Origin: Symbiodinium natans
Lineage: Eukaryota > Sar > Dinophyceae > Suessiales > Symbiodiniaceae
Direction: 5' to 3'
Length of the DNA stretch: 64,000 nt
Assembly (NCBI GenBank): GCA_905221605.1
Contig: CAJNDS010002535.1
Coordinates: 111,001 to 175,000, forward strand
Both the position numbers and the translations under genes were made by a program. Shown in pieces: positions 1 to 12,600 of the stretch. The stretch's first letter is position 1. Each line of letters opens with the position of its first letter. Under the pieces are notes generated by a model. The model saw nothing but the letters and a program-made list of their open reading frames with translations, was not told the DNA's origin and made no database searches.

Positions 1-960
1 CGATGTGCATCAACATCAAAGTGTATGAGCGGCTTTTTGAGGTAACGGATGCTTCGACTCCACGTGAGCTGGGGGATTACTGACGAGGCTACAAAATCCC
101 AGGACTTCCCTGCGCGAAGGACACTGGGGTGTGACATCAGGGCAGTCTTTCTCAAGTTTAGTTTAAGACCAAGTCGCCCAAGGGCCTGGCACAGATCACC
201 CACGCAGCGCTCACACTGAGCCCAGTCAACAAAATTAAAGATCATGTCGTCTACATAAGCCCATCCGTAGGAATCGTGCCAACAAGGCTCACCCCTCTCG
301 CTCCACTGACGCTGAAGCTCACACATTGTATGGCCGAAGACATAGCTGAACAGTAGGGCTGAATGCGAACCACCCTGTTGAACTCCGCATGTCTGTTGCT
401 GGAAACTTTAGATCAGGACCAATCAGGAGTTGGAGCAGCCTGCGCGCCTCTGTGCTCAATTCATCAGGACTGTGCTCTTGCACAAATGCTGCCACACTTG
501 CCTGTGAAATGCTGTCGAACGCCGCTTCCACGTCGCAGCTGATCCATATGCCATACTTGTGCCCTCTGCTCTCTTTCAGAACACGATTGTGGGCGCACAT
601 GAGTGCATCTACAACCTGGGAACCCAAAACGCCCCCCAATTGCAGTCCCGGCCTCGGCCAATGCTGTTGTAATCTCGTAACTAAGAGCCAGGCAAAAATC
701 TTGTGGATGGATTCTAATAAATTGATTGGACGAAGGTCTTTGCATTCCAATATCTGATGTTGCTTGGGCAGAAGGCACACGTATGCATGAAAAAGGTCCG
801 CGGGCAAGGACTCACAGCCGAGCAGATTGTTCAGGTGCGAGACAATCATTTGCTGTCCCGCATCCAGTTCCCACACTGCAAGTAAAAACTCGTTGCTGAT
901 ACCCGTAATTGCAGTAAATTTACCACTCTTGAGGCGAGCCATTGCCTTACCGACCTCAGC
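1..960 (-). pseudogene. LINE reverse transcriptase domain (frameshifted, runs off edge)
   Basis: From about 960 downward the sense strand encodes MARLKSGKFTAITG (fingers), LLPKQH...KDLRPINLL (motifs 1-2 of LINE RTs), and ISCDVEAAFDS with the motif A aspartate near 534. A frame change follows before motif B (VQQGGSH at about 383-360) and the catalytic YVDD (about 257-246). Motifs B and C share a frame that differs from motif A. The domain order and the YVDD box identify a LINE reverse transcriptase; the C-terminal part is beyond position 1. Confidence 0.9.
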
Positions 961-1554
961 AAAGTCAAAGGGAACTGGCGGGCGTTTGCTCCCCTTCTCA
1001 GAAAGGCGGTCCAGGGCTTGTTTCAAGTCCCCTTGTTCCTCTTGAGAGGGCTGCTTGCCAAAAAGCTCGGAGTAGTGCTGCTTGACAGTCGCTATGCTCG
1101 CTTGCACCCACCCACACTTTGCGACGAAACCTTCGGTATCAGCCCCATGAACTACGCCACGCTGTCTTAGATACCTTATTGCACCAGCATCACCCCGCGA
1201 GCTTCGATCATGAAGATCCTGCAACCACCGTAGCAGAGCTTCATGCCTAGTAGCAATAACCAGCCGTGTCAGACGAGCACGTTCTTGCAGGTCCGTGGCC
1301 AGTCTTCGCTGTTGACAAAGTTGCTTAACTCCAGGGGGGTCTTTGTACTTAAGGCTGGGGGCGGAAAACGAAAACTCGTCTGACAACTGCTTTAGGGATT
1401 CCCATTGCTGCTGTGTGTTCAGCTCCACAAAGGCAAGCGCCGACACAGGTACACTGGCGTGTAAAGCAGCTCTGCGCACACTCTGTCTCCTACACTTGTA
1501 TTGCCTGTATCGACGTCTCCGCCTGCGCTGGCCAGACTGTGCAGGATCCTTGAG

Positions 1555-2260
1555 AGCGAGTTCCAGCAATAGACAATCATGGTCGCTACCAATAGCTGTG
1601 TGGGAGAAGGGAATTGTAGAGCATTTGGCCGCTGCGTCATCTGTGACTATCTGAGAGAGCAAATATGAGTTACCCATGAAGTAGTCGAGTTCAGTTTCGG
1701 AACTCCTCCCAAAGCGAGTAGCTTGGAGACTTCGAAAGACGCGGCCACACATTGAAGTGATTGTTTGGCTGAGCTGAATGCCTCGGGCACTTGTCGCCTC
1801 TGCATTGAAATCACTCATGATCACGAAAGGATCACCTCATGGACCTCCCTAAGGGAGCTCTGGAAGTCCTCATCCGAATTATCACCATGAGGAAGATGGC
1901 AGCCAACCACGACTAAATGCCTCATCGAGTATGCACAAACCATCTCAACACCCAAAAGTCTGTCTCCTTTCCAGCAATGAACAACATGGTCAATGCAGTC
2001 CCTGCCAACAAGCATCATTTGACTTAGGTGCGACGAGAGTTGTGTACACGCAAAGACAACGTAATCATGGATCTCGCTGCACTCGTGTAATGTCACCTGT
2101 ACAAGTCCTTCCCCGTAGTCGTGCACTATCGGAAGGGCAGCAACACCACCCACTTCCTGCAGAGCCACAACATCAAGACATTCGCCCATTTCTTCATGCC
2201 AGGTCATAAAGTCCCGAAGAGTTTTGCCCCGTAGGTTCCAACTAGCAAAGGTTATAAATT
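1555..2260 (-). pseudogene. LINE APE-type endonuclease domain (frameshifted)
   Basis: The frame beginning near 2260 reads ASWNLRG (N-terminal Asn motif), then VALQEV (catalytic Glu motif), VVVGCHLPH, SDFNAE (equivalent to GDFN) and, after a shift near 1825, FSHTAIGSDHD with the terminal SDH motif at about 1587-1579. These motifs in this order define an AP-endonuclease-like domain that nicks target DNA in LINE retrotransposition. The frame changes from codons starting at positions equal to 2 (mod 3) to 0 (mod 3) around 1825, so this copy cannot make the protein in one piece. Confidence 0.88.
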
Positions 2261-2479
2261 CAGGTTTACCGAGTCCAGGATCTTGGTGTCAGGGCTCGGC
2301 GCGCAGCATGGCTTCGACATCGGCATTGGATTTCTCACACTTAGAGGCCAGCAGCGTGAGATTGAAATAAAACTCGGACCTTTCATTGTACCCATCGACG
2401 AAAGTCTTCGTGAAGATCTGGTCACCCTCCCTTGCAAGGAGGTGTGGCTTGGTCGCCGCAGCAACTCTCCCTCTCTGCC

Positions 2480-3406
2480 TTACCAGACCAATTGCCTTCC
2501 CCAATCCAACTCGAGGTGGCTTCCCTCAGCATCGAAAGTCAGTCCACTAACCCTCTCAACGGATTCTTGGCATAACAAACCACCAGTACTGGTCCGAATC
2601 TTGTTACTGTAAGCCTGCTGAATAGCATAGAAACGCTCGTGGGCTTGTTCATGCGGTTGTTGGGTCAAGACTTTGTTGGCGGTCCTTGACCTTCTTCCAT
2701 ACACAAAAGTGCGAACCACCTGCTGCCGTATTGCCTGCTCTCACTGGCTTATGCACTGCGCAACTTCCTTCGCTATGACTGACCTTGGTGTGTCTGTTTC
2801 CCATCCACCCGCTATGATTTTGCAGAAGTCCGTGTCCTGGAAGGACGTGGGAGAGGGGGAGCCGCTAGCACTGTCCACGCGAGAATCGCCTCCTGAAACT
2901 GCGCCTTTCTGTGCATACCGACCCCACGGATCTGTCGAAGATATAGCAGGCAAAGGTGAGGTTGTGGGAACTCGAACCCCCGAAGGTGCTGCAGGTCGCT
3001 GCCAGGAATCCTCATTACCTGTTGGCCATTTGTCCTCTCTCGGCGGTGGCACTGCCCTGAAGCTGGGGCTGATGGGCTTCAGGTTGTTGCTGATGGTAGT
3101 CTCCAGGTCATCAAGCCGCTTGCTTATTGACTGCATATCTTGTTTTCGCTCGTTGGACTCGATTGCTATCTCTCCCTGCAAAGTGTTGACCCTCTCGTTG
3201 ATATGGCCAAGTTGAGTGGCTAGCTGATTGGTTATTGCAGAGGAAACATTAGTAACCAGCGAATCCTTCAAGCTCTGAACCCAAGGTGGTTCCTCGCTCG
3301 TTTTGGACAGCTCTCTGCCCCGCTTTCTCCTCGGTGCTGCGTCGTCATCAGCCATCTCAGCCCCTGAACCCAGCTCATCATCTGAAGCAGACCCGGTACC
3401 ATCCAT
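2480..3406 (-). pseudogene. LINE ORF1-like coiled-coil protein (broken)
   Basis: From the ATG at 3406 the frame encodes an acidic and basic N-terminus (patch PRRKRGR), then a heptad-like stretch around residues 45-115 (NERVNTLQGEIAIESNE region) consistent with a coiled coil, then a Pro/Ser-rich linker. A single TGA at 2743-2741 interrupts it. The same frame reopens and continues to 2480 with basic, possibly RNA-binding sequence (RTFVYGRRSRTANK). Coiled coil followed by a nucleic-acid-binding part is typical of LINE ORF1 proteins. The frame is open upstream of the ATG to the 5' edge of the element, so the true start is uncertain. Confidence 0.7.
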
Positions 3407-3452
3407 GAGCCCTCTACGAGCTCTCCTTGCCTTAACAGGCGAAAGCCTTGAG

Positions 3453-3464
3453 CCGTAGCCATTT
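3453..3464 (+). other. 12-nt match to dinoflagellate spliced-leader 5' part at LINE 5' end
   Basis: The plus strand reads CCGTAGCCATTT, identical to the first 12 nt of the conserved dinoflagellate spliced leader as I remember it (CCGTAGCCATTTTGGCTCAAG). It is preceded by CTTGAG, the reverse complement of the leader's 3' end. In the LINE's own sense direction this becomes an inverted 5' half joined to a direct 3' end (AAATGGCTACGGCTCAAG). The same arrangement recurs at 11660. It could be a rearranged relict of a trans-spliced leader or a coincidence of a short palindromic motif. Confidence 0.5.
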
Positions 3465-3568
3465 AAACCCCAAACCCTAAACCCTAAACCCCAAAAACCC
3501 TAAATCCCAAACCCTAAACCCTAAACCCTAAATCCTAAACCCCAAAACCCAACGTGCCGCCGAGCTGC

Positions 3569-3620
3569 AAGGAGAAGGCGTAGCTGGTCGGGGAGTGGAT
3601 GGTGGCCACGATCGTGTAGC
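3569..3620 (-). CDS. ABCG exon 13: H-loop YTIVATIHSPTSYAFS
   Basis: Fifty-two nt, acceptor GGCCAG|GC, probable GC donor (TCCTT|GCAGC). It contains the switch histidine of TIHSP. Arrays flank both sides. It is the last exon of the gene in the window; the LINE follows about 100 nt downstream. Confidence 0.93.
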
Positions 3621-6600
3621 CTGGCCATTTACTGGTTTAGGGTTTAGGGTTTGGGGTTTAGGGCTTTTAAGCCCTTTTGAACCCTCGGAAGAAATGGGGC
3701 TTTATGGGGTTTAGGGCTCTTAGTAGGGAATGAGGGAATGAGCACCTCAAAAATCCCTTGCAGGGAAAATATAGGGCCCTCATGCCCTCATTCCCGACGA
3801 AGAACCCGGAGGTTGAGGGTTTAGGGTTTAGGGTTTAGGGTTTGGGGGTTATCCCCTCTCACACGTGAGCGCCAGGCAGCTGTTCACAGTGCGCACCTAC
3901 ACACGGTGTGCATTCGCTAAACCCTAAACCCTAAACCCTAAACCCTAAACCCTAATGTATTCAAAAATCCCTCTTGGCTTTCTTCGTTTGCCTGCCGGGA
4001 ATTAGGGAAATCGACGTTCACACTCGCAGGAAGCAGGCACGGGCTATCAGACCCTCAACCCTAAACCCTAAACCCTCAACCCTAAACATCCTTAACCCCC
4101 AAACCCTTGTGTTTCTTGTTTTTGCACCAGGGCCTCAAGTGCCTCTGAACCCTAAACCCTAAACCCTAAACCCTAAACCCTAAACCCTAAACCCCAAACC
4201 CTAATCCCTAAAGCCCTGCGGCGCATCTCAACCTCACGTGAGCTTGGACACGCAGACTTCTGGACACTAAGCAGAAGAATCACTTTCTAGGGTGCAGGTT
4301 GGGATGTTCTCCCTGAAACTGACAGTCCGTACTAGGGGGTTATATAGTAGGGGGTACTATACTCCAAGTTTGAAGCCAGGCCCGGTTCAGAGCCTACACA
4401 CACACACACCCTACCAACGAAGTCCGAGCCGGAGAGCTTCCCGATTAAGGACTGTTCGTGTCAGGGGGAACATCCCAAGGTACGGGGCTTGTAGGGTTAG
4501 AGGGTGCTGGGGCTCTAGGAGTTCGCGGTTTATAGGGCTCTAGGGCTTGCAGGGTTTAGGGTTTAGGGTTCGGAGGGTAAAAGGGTTGGAGCTCTTTCTT
4601 AGGTTTAGGGCCGGACCCACGCATGGCTCCCACTCTGCCAAAGATGAGAATATTAGAAAAAAAGCTCGAGAAAACACTCTGAAACCCTAAATCCTACAAA
4701 CCCTAAACCCTAAACCCTAAACCCTAAACCCTAAACCATGAGCCTGCTGCCTTTCAACCTCGGGAAGGCCAAACTCCTTCAAAGCCACCTCCTTGATCGA
4801 TCTCTCAAGACGGTTTCCGGATTAGGGCGACCCTTAAAGAACCCCCCCCCTCAAAAGATGATCATAATAAAGAGGAGGAAGCAAGAAAAAACAAGTCTTT
4901 TTGTATGTGTAGGTTTTGATTAGGAGATTTAGGGTTTGGGGTTTAGGGTTTAGGGTTAACAGGCCTTGGGTTAGCGCGGTGGCGGGCAAGAGGACTTCGG
5001 CACGAAGCCCGCCGATACCCTAAACCCTGAACTACTATTCTCTTCAGAACCTCCCCTGAAAAAACAAGAAAGAAGATTAGCCCTTACAAGCGCAAGGTAG
5101 GGATTCTTATGTGTCAGCTTTTTGGAGTATGGGGTTTAGGGTTTAGGGTTCTTAAGCAAGTAGTAGTACATCCCCTAAACCCTAAAACCTACAGTAAACC
5201 TAAACCCTTGTTTGCATCCGGGCTTGGGGAGTCGGCCGGGAACAGGAAACCCTAAACCCTAAACCCTAAACCCTAAACCCTAAACCCTAAACCCTAAACC
5301 CTCCAGGGGCTTCCTCGCCATCCCCAAGCGCGCCTTCCTTCCCCAGCTCTTTGAGGATGGAGCCTCGGGAAGTCGGTGAGGTGGGTTTAGGGTTTAGGGT
5401 TTAGGGTTTAGGGTTTAGGGTTTAGGGTTTAGGGTTTAGGGTTTAGGGTTTGGGGTTTGCCGGCGTTACGATGGTTTGGAGCTTAGGGATTTTGGGGTTT
5501 AGGGTTGGGGATTTCAGCTTTTGGGGCTTAATTGGGGGGGAGGGAGCTTGGGTTTTAGGGTTTGGGACGTTTAGGCTTTAGGGTTAGGTGCTAGGGACTG
5601 GGATGCTTCAGTCTTAGGCTTTAGGGCTTTACGACGGCTTGGTTTACGGGTTGGTGTTTGGGACTTCGTACACTGGCACAAGTGAACACATGCATGTGAT
5701 GAAAGGTTTATGGCTGTGTGTCTCAACGCGCATCTGACACCTGGGCAGCCCCAAGCAGGGTAACAAGTATCGGCAAGCCACAGCAAGCGAATCTTAGCGA
5801 CCGGAAGAATACTGGTTCATGGTTGGGGTAGTAGTAAAAATTGAAAATTTCTAGTCCTTAGTTACCTCACTATGACAAAGAATGACACCAAACACTGCCG
5901 ACAAGTCTTCACGGGTAGTTCTTGTTGGGTATTGCTCTGTAAAGCGTCTCATCAGACTCTGAGAAGGGCTGTGCACTCGAAACTGTGCTAGACATCCTCC
6001 TGTCTGAAACCCAATGCCTCGACCGTGTTGGGAGTACCGAAATTTTTGGCTTTTAGGGATTTCGCGATCCCTCCTCAAGACAACAAGGGTTTCAGGGATT
6101 CTGGCTTTTTAGGGATTTAGGGGTCCTCGGGGTCTGAGAGAGAGGGCTTCTCGGGCTGTAGAGTTTCAGGGTTTTAAAGGGACGTAGGGTCTGGGGGATT
6201 CAGGCATTCTTGGTAGCCCAGGTACCATATTACAATAAGGGCACCTTTTTTGAGAGGGAAGCCTGTAGGGCTTTAGGGTTGTAAAAAAGAATCGTTGCTT
6301 CTTGGTAGGGTATTCAGGGTGGCGGTTCCCCGGCAAATCCATCTATCGGTTGCATAGGGTTCAGGGTTCAGGTTTAAGGTTTAGGGTTTAGGGTTTAGGG
6401 CTGCAGGGGTTGTAGAAACCTGTTGTCAGACCCTCGGGCTTGAGGTCTCCGGGATATCCTAAACCCTAAACCCCTTTTTAATAGACCCTAAAGCCCTAAA
6501 TACCAGGACCCTTCAGTGCACTCTAAGTCGTAAAATCCGGATTTCCTGCCTTAAGCCCTCGAAACCCTACCAACCCGAAACAAAAAACCCAACAGAAAAC

Positions 6601-9600
6601 CTTTGAATCCTAAACCTTAAAATCCCAGAAACCTACACCAGGCTTAGGGAATATGGGAGCCCGGCTGGGCGCAAGCGCCTGAGATTTCTTGCTTGCGGCC
6701 CTACATCCCTAAACCCTAAAAACCCTAAATCCCGAAATCACAAAACCCTAAACCCTAACTCCCTGAGCCCTAGAAGCCCGAAATCCCTAAGCCCCTTAGA
6801 GCTCTATATCCCAAATGTTCTCACCCTACACCCTAAGCCCTCAACCCTGAACCCTAAACCCTAAACCCTAAACCCTAAACCCTAAACCCTAAACCCCAAA
6901 CCCTAAACCCTAAACCCTAAACAAACAGCTGAGGGCGGGGCAAACCTCGTTCGCCATCTTCGAGTCAAGGCCGGACGTGGGCTCGTCCAGGAAGACGACC
7001 AGAGGCTGCGGGCCCCCCAGGGGTTTAGGGTTTGGGGTTTGGGGTTTGGGGTTTGGGGTTTGGGGTTTAGGGTTTAGGGTTTAGGGTTTAGGTTGTATTT
7101 GTATGATTTTTTTTGTTTTTTTTGGCGGGGGGGGGGGGGGTACTGGAAGCTCTTTGACTTAGTCTAATTAGTTGGAAAACCCAATGGAAAATCCCCAACG
7201 CCCACCTTACTAACCGTACTTGCCAAGTCAAAAAGGGCTTCCAAGCAAGGTTTAGAGTGTTGGAGGGGGGGAGGTTAAGGGTTTGGGGTTTGGGGTTTAC
7301 TCGGTGCTGTCTCTGGAATTCGATCAACTGGGTTTAGGGTTGAGGGTTGAGGGTTGAGGGTTTAGGGGGTCTTTTTGGCCACCTGCGAAGCTACTACTCG
7401 GACGCACCGCAAGGGACACGCTGGTGGCACAGCTCAACATCCGGCGCCACAAAGGTTGAGTAGCTAAGGGTTTAGGGTTTAGGGTTTAGGGTTTAGGGTT
7501 TAGGGTTTAGGGTTTAGGGTTTAGGCTTTTTGGGAATTTTGCTTTTGGGTTGAGATCCCGAAGGCCCTAAGGGAACTGAAGGGCGTCCTTGAGGGTTGTA
7601 CATTGTACTGCACGGTTAGGGGTTCGCCTTCTCAGCTCGAGGCTTCAGGTTCCCAGGTATCATCTCATCTCCAATTCAAAGCCTGCAAAATCCCAATGCT
7701 TCTGACCCGAAAAGGGCTGTTCTTGAATTGCAGGGGCCAGGGCTTGAGGGAAAGTAAGCGCGGGGCTATGCAGGGCCAAGGGCGAGCCTCTGAGCTACCG
7801 GTGTTCAAGGGCTTGCCTTTTCGTGCCCTTACATGAGAGTGAGGGCTTTTCAGTTCCGTTGCCTGCGAAACCCTAAACCCTTAGCCCGAAACCCTAAACC
7901 CTAAACATCCCTAAACCCTAAAAAGGCCCTGCACATCATGCGCCCATGGCCGGCAGACCTGCGAGATCAGTGCCAAGGCTACGTTCACGCGCTTGGCCTG
8001 TCCGCCGGAGATTCCTTGCCAGATCGGGGTGTAGGGTTTAGGGTTTAGGGTTTAGGGAAGGTTCCTCACTTCCCCGTAGATACAGGAAGAGTTGTGACTA
8101 GTTCTGTGGTTGGGATAGCATTAAAAGTTCAAATTTCTCTTCCTTATTCAGTTTAAGTACCCTGAAGAGTGTAAAATGTCTCCCCCCCAACTATGACAAA
8201 GATGAGGGCCTCAAGTTCGGTGATCAGAATCATAGTTCGTGTAGTACGCAATGGTTGCTTCTCTGTAAAGGTGATGAACGGAAGCTGCTGTTAGCTCAAG
8301 AATCGGGTGCAGGGTCACGAAGTGCAGTCTATGGCCCAACATGGAACATGGGGGAAGTGCACGTGCCCAAAGATGAGTACTCCAAGTTTGCTTGCACGTC
8401 ATGCCGCCCGAATCTTGCAACCATTAAGTCAGGCCTGGATACATTTCAGGAAAGCCGCGAACCGAACCGCAAACCTGAACCGAACCGCCAGGAACCCCAG
8501 CCCCACCGGCCCCGGGGCTGGAGGGGCCGGAGGGGCTGGGGGACCCCCGAACCGAACCGAACCGCAAGCCGCAGCGACCCGCATGAACCGGAATCGTTCC
8601 AGAGTATGTTCCCGGAAACCGAAACGAACCTACACGAACCGAGGCCTTATTGACATTTGGGTATTTCCGAAAATAGGGGGTACCCCTTTTATACCCCAAA
8701 TAGAATAGATTCCCCTTAAACGGACCCCCAAAAGGGTACCCCTATTGGAAACCCCCAATTTACAACGCAAGACCGCGTCTGAGCGCACACACAGCTACAA
8801 GAAGCCCGAGGAGTCCTGTATCCAAGCGATGTACGAGATCCCTGCTTGTGTGACGCAGAGATCTGCCGACCCTAAATGCCCTAAACCCTAAACCCTAAAC
8901 CCTAAACCCTAAACCCTAAACCCTAAACCCTAAACCCTAAACCCTAAACCCCCGGCCTCGTCTCAGCACGTTGCCGATGATGGTGTTGCGGCACTTCTCC
9001 AGGCGAAGCTGGCTGATAACAGTATCCACCTCAGTATGCTTCCATGGGCTTTCCTTTGGGACGGTTTAGGGTTTAGGGTTCAGGGTTTAGGGTTGGGATG
9101 TTCCCCCTTATACTAACGGACTTTAATAGGGGCTGCTAGAATCCCTGATAAGGACTGTTAGTATAAGGGAGAACATCCCAAGCTTCCTAAACCCTCGAAA
9201 CCCTAAACCCTAAACCCTGAACCCTAAACCCAAAACCCTCCTCTTCAACAAACTGGGCCCCAGTACCTCTTAAAAACGAAAGGCCCCGACTGGCTCCAAG
9301 TGCCTCAGAAGCACAGAAACGATATGATCTATTTAAATGTGTCTACATAAGAATACACAATTAAACATCTACATATATATATATATGTAAATACATATGT
9401 ATGTATGTAGGGCTATAGGTTTTACAGGATATTGGGGGTAGAAGGGGTTTAGAGGGTTTAGAGTAACCTTAAGTCCCTAAGGCCTAGACCCTAAGCCCGA
9501 AACCCCACATCAATCAAGCCCACGACGCCCGGCCCTAGAAGCTTTATAAGCTGAACGTAGCACTACGTCTTCAGAATACAACATATACTATACTTGACTA

Positions 9601-12600
9601 GTACAACAAACAATAATACGAATAATACGATTCAATAACATCTTAATTGCATAGCATGTTAAAATGAAAATGAAATCATACCTTGACAATGTGACACTAG
9701 GTTTGTCTGAGAATGTGAGAGTGGTCATATCATATCGGTAATCGAATACTCGAGAATGTGATAACATGAGAATCAAAATCACGTGCCAAGTCAAAAGCTG
9801 CCGACTCAGTGGCACAAGGGACGCTGCAACCAAAGATGCGGCATTCCTACTCATCACCACCCCCACCACCCCTCTCCCCCCCCCTCCCGGAACATCACAA
9901 GAACACCAAATAAAATAACAATCACAATAAAAAAAGAAAAGTCGGTATATTTTCTCATAGTCAAGAAGTACAACAAAAATAATCAGAATTGACTAACACA
10001 AAAAAAACATAAACATAGGAGATAAACAAATACATGTATGTATATATATATATATATTTATATATATATGTACATATACAGAAAATTGAATTTAACAAAA
10101 CACATAAACATAAGAGATAAACAAATACATGTATGTATATATATATATGTACATATACATGTTTGAACCCAAAACACGCACAAGCCAACCTCAGAGGCCA
10201 AGCTGCGCGCTTTCGCTTCTCCGCCTTGGCCACGCTGCGCGGGAGCTTCATCTCGGCGGTGTACATGAGCATCTGGTCCACCGTGAGCTCGCCTATCTTA
10301 CTACTTACATCTCTCGGGTTTAGGGTTTAGGGCTTAGGGTTTAGGGTTTTGCATCATGCTCCTACATTGCCATGTTGCTGATTTTTGTTTGAGACCCAAA
10401 ACCTAAACCCCAAACCCGTAAATCAAGGAACTTGGTCTCAAGCAGCAAGTTCTTTGATGGCTATTTTGTCTTGACCCTACATTGTCCTGCGTGGCACTCA
10501 CAAAAGTTGTGCAGTTTTCCAGTTCGCAGCCACGAAACAAAGGTGTTGAAACACCTCAGACAGCATGTCATTAGCCTAGACCCGAGTAGCCTAGGAATAA
10601 CAAGGGTACCCTTTTTGGTTGAAGGGGGGGCTTTATACGGGAGGCCAAAACCGAAAAAACAAGGGAATAAGGGCCTACTCTGGGTCCTAGCAACCCTAAA
10701 CCCTAAACTTTATCAAACCCGGCCTACTCTGGATCCTAGCAACCTTAAACCCTACTAAACTTTACCCTGCACCCTTTTGCAACGGCCTTGTCAGATCTCG
10801 ACCGGACTGGTAGCCCACAGCAGTGACTTCAGATCATGCTCTGCACAAACCTGGTCTGCATTTGGGGCCTCAGGATCCTAAGGAAACTCAACGATATCAG
10901 ATGAATTAGTGAACATCATTACGACCTGGTTCCATGCATGATTGTTTCCGCTGGCTCTGCATGTTGTCGGCATTCCTCTGAAGATGTTCCTCCCTGCGCT
11001 GCTGCTTGAGTGCCATCCGTTGGGCTCAGTGTCGCTCCCGTAATTGCTCCAAAGTAGCCATCTCGCAAGCTATCACTCGAGGAGGCATGCTACCACCAGA
11101 ATGAACTGTGGAAACACTAGGTTTGGCCTCCCTGTGAACCACATCCAAGTCCTGTGGGGACGTTGCGTGTTTCGCAGCCAGGTCTGCCAAACAGCTGACC
11201 TTTTCCTGCAACTCGTTCTCCAAGCGTGAGATGATCGCATCCCGTTCCCGAAGCAAGGATGTGGTTGTGTCCGTCAGATCAGCGATGTGTTGCCTTACAT
11301 CCGTCATAACACCCATGACTACTGTCCTGCATTCTTCTTCGGTGCAGATGTTTGCAACTGTTTGCACTTCACCATGGGAGTACGGTCGGCATCTGACAGA
11401 ATCATACAAACTGATAGCGACCTTCGAGCCCTTGAGCTCGGCTACCTCCGAGGTAGGGTCAGGACGCTGACTGTTCCCAACCTGCGCGCAACCCAAAGCT
11501 TGTTTCAGTTTCAAGGAGACATCGGGCTTGGACATTCGATACGACAGCCTCAACGCATATGCTATGCAAGAGCTCAGCCTCGCTTCCATGGCGGAAAATG
11601 TGTGGCAAGCGCACCTAATTGAACTGCCGGATTTTGGCCTCGTAGCAAATTGGCTTGAGCCATAGCCATTTTGCACCCTAAACCCTCAACCCTAAACCCT
11701 AAACCCCTGGGTCCTAGTTATCTCCGAGAGCGTCTCCCAAGATCGGAGGACTGGCCGAGGAACCCAGGAGCGTGTCGAACTGCTCCACGTAGCCACCTTC
11801 TCTGGTTCAGGGTTTAGGGTTTGGGGTTTAGGGTTTAGAGGTTTGGGGTTTGGGGTTTAGGGTTAAGGGTTAAGGGTTTTGGGGTTTAGGGTTAGGGGGT
11901 TGAGGTTTGGGGTTTCGGGCCGAACGCGAAGACTTGTTGGTGCCTTTGCCCAAGTTGCCCCTTGATTCCTTCCGAAACCGACTCCTAAAAAAAATCTTAC
12001 GTTCCCAAGAACAAAAACCTCCCAAGGGCCTACCCAGCCTGCAGCTTTTGTGCCCTCAACCCTAAACCCTAAAACCTTAACCTAAAATCTAAACCCTAAA
12101 CCCCTGCCGAAGTGCACAAGTGCTTCAGCACTCCGGCAGAAGCCGGACTTCCCCCGTAGAGCACCTGCAGAAAGTGCAGGGACTCGTGGCGATTCGGTTC
12201 AATTCGGTGGCTGTTATGACTCCTTAGTTGCTGAGTTCATAAGCCCCCCAAAAAGTCTACACTTTCAGCTCCATAGGGGATTATGGTATCCCGAAAAGTG
12301 TATAGTGTGCCCACTCAGCTACTGAGACTATGACTCATACGCTTGCTTCTGGCAGCTGTTGTGGCTGTGGCAGCTCTTGCTGCTAAAAAACCAGCTGTGG
12401 TTAGTAAAGCTCCTGCTCTTCATAAGCATCTTACTCTCGTTCCAAAAGAAAATTGTTATAGTGTGGATACTTTTACTACCAGCCGTGGAACGACCCCTAT
12501 TGAAGATTAAACCCCTAAACAACCCAAACAAGCAAGACAGGGAGTTATCCTGGTGGTCCCTGTTCCCGACATACCCTGGGCGCGGCAACCTTAAACCTTA

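Larger units (their letters stand above)
1..3464 (-). mobile_element. LINE (non-LTR retrotransposon), degenerate, truncated by window edge
   Basis: In minus-strand order it carries an ORF1-like region, an APE-type endonuclease and a reverse transcriptase, which is the usual order for APE-clade LINEs. The frame changes at least three times (near 2490, near 1825, and between about 540 and 380) and ORF1 has a TGA at 2743-2741, so this copy is dead. Its 5' end abuts a TTTAGGG array (sense) at 3465, and it lies in the intron following the last visible ABCG exon, in the same orientation as the host gene. The 3' end is outside the window, so no poly-A tail or target duplication can be checked. Confidence 0.9.

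Noticed and set aside
389-757. Plus-strand open frames over the LINE (389-757, 1343-1654, 2673-3215)
   Set aside because: They are antisense shadows of the endonuclease, reverse transcriptase and ORF1 frames, which carry clear motifs.
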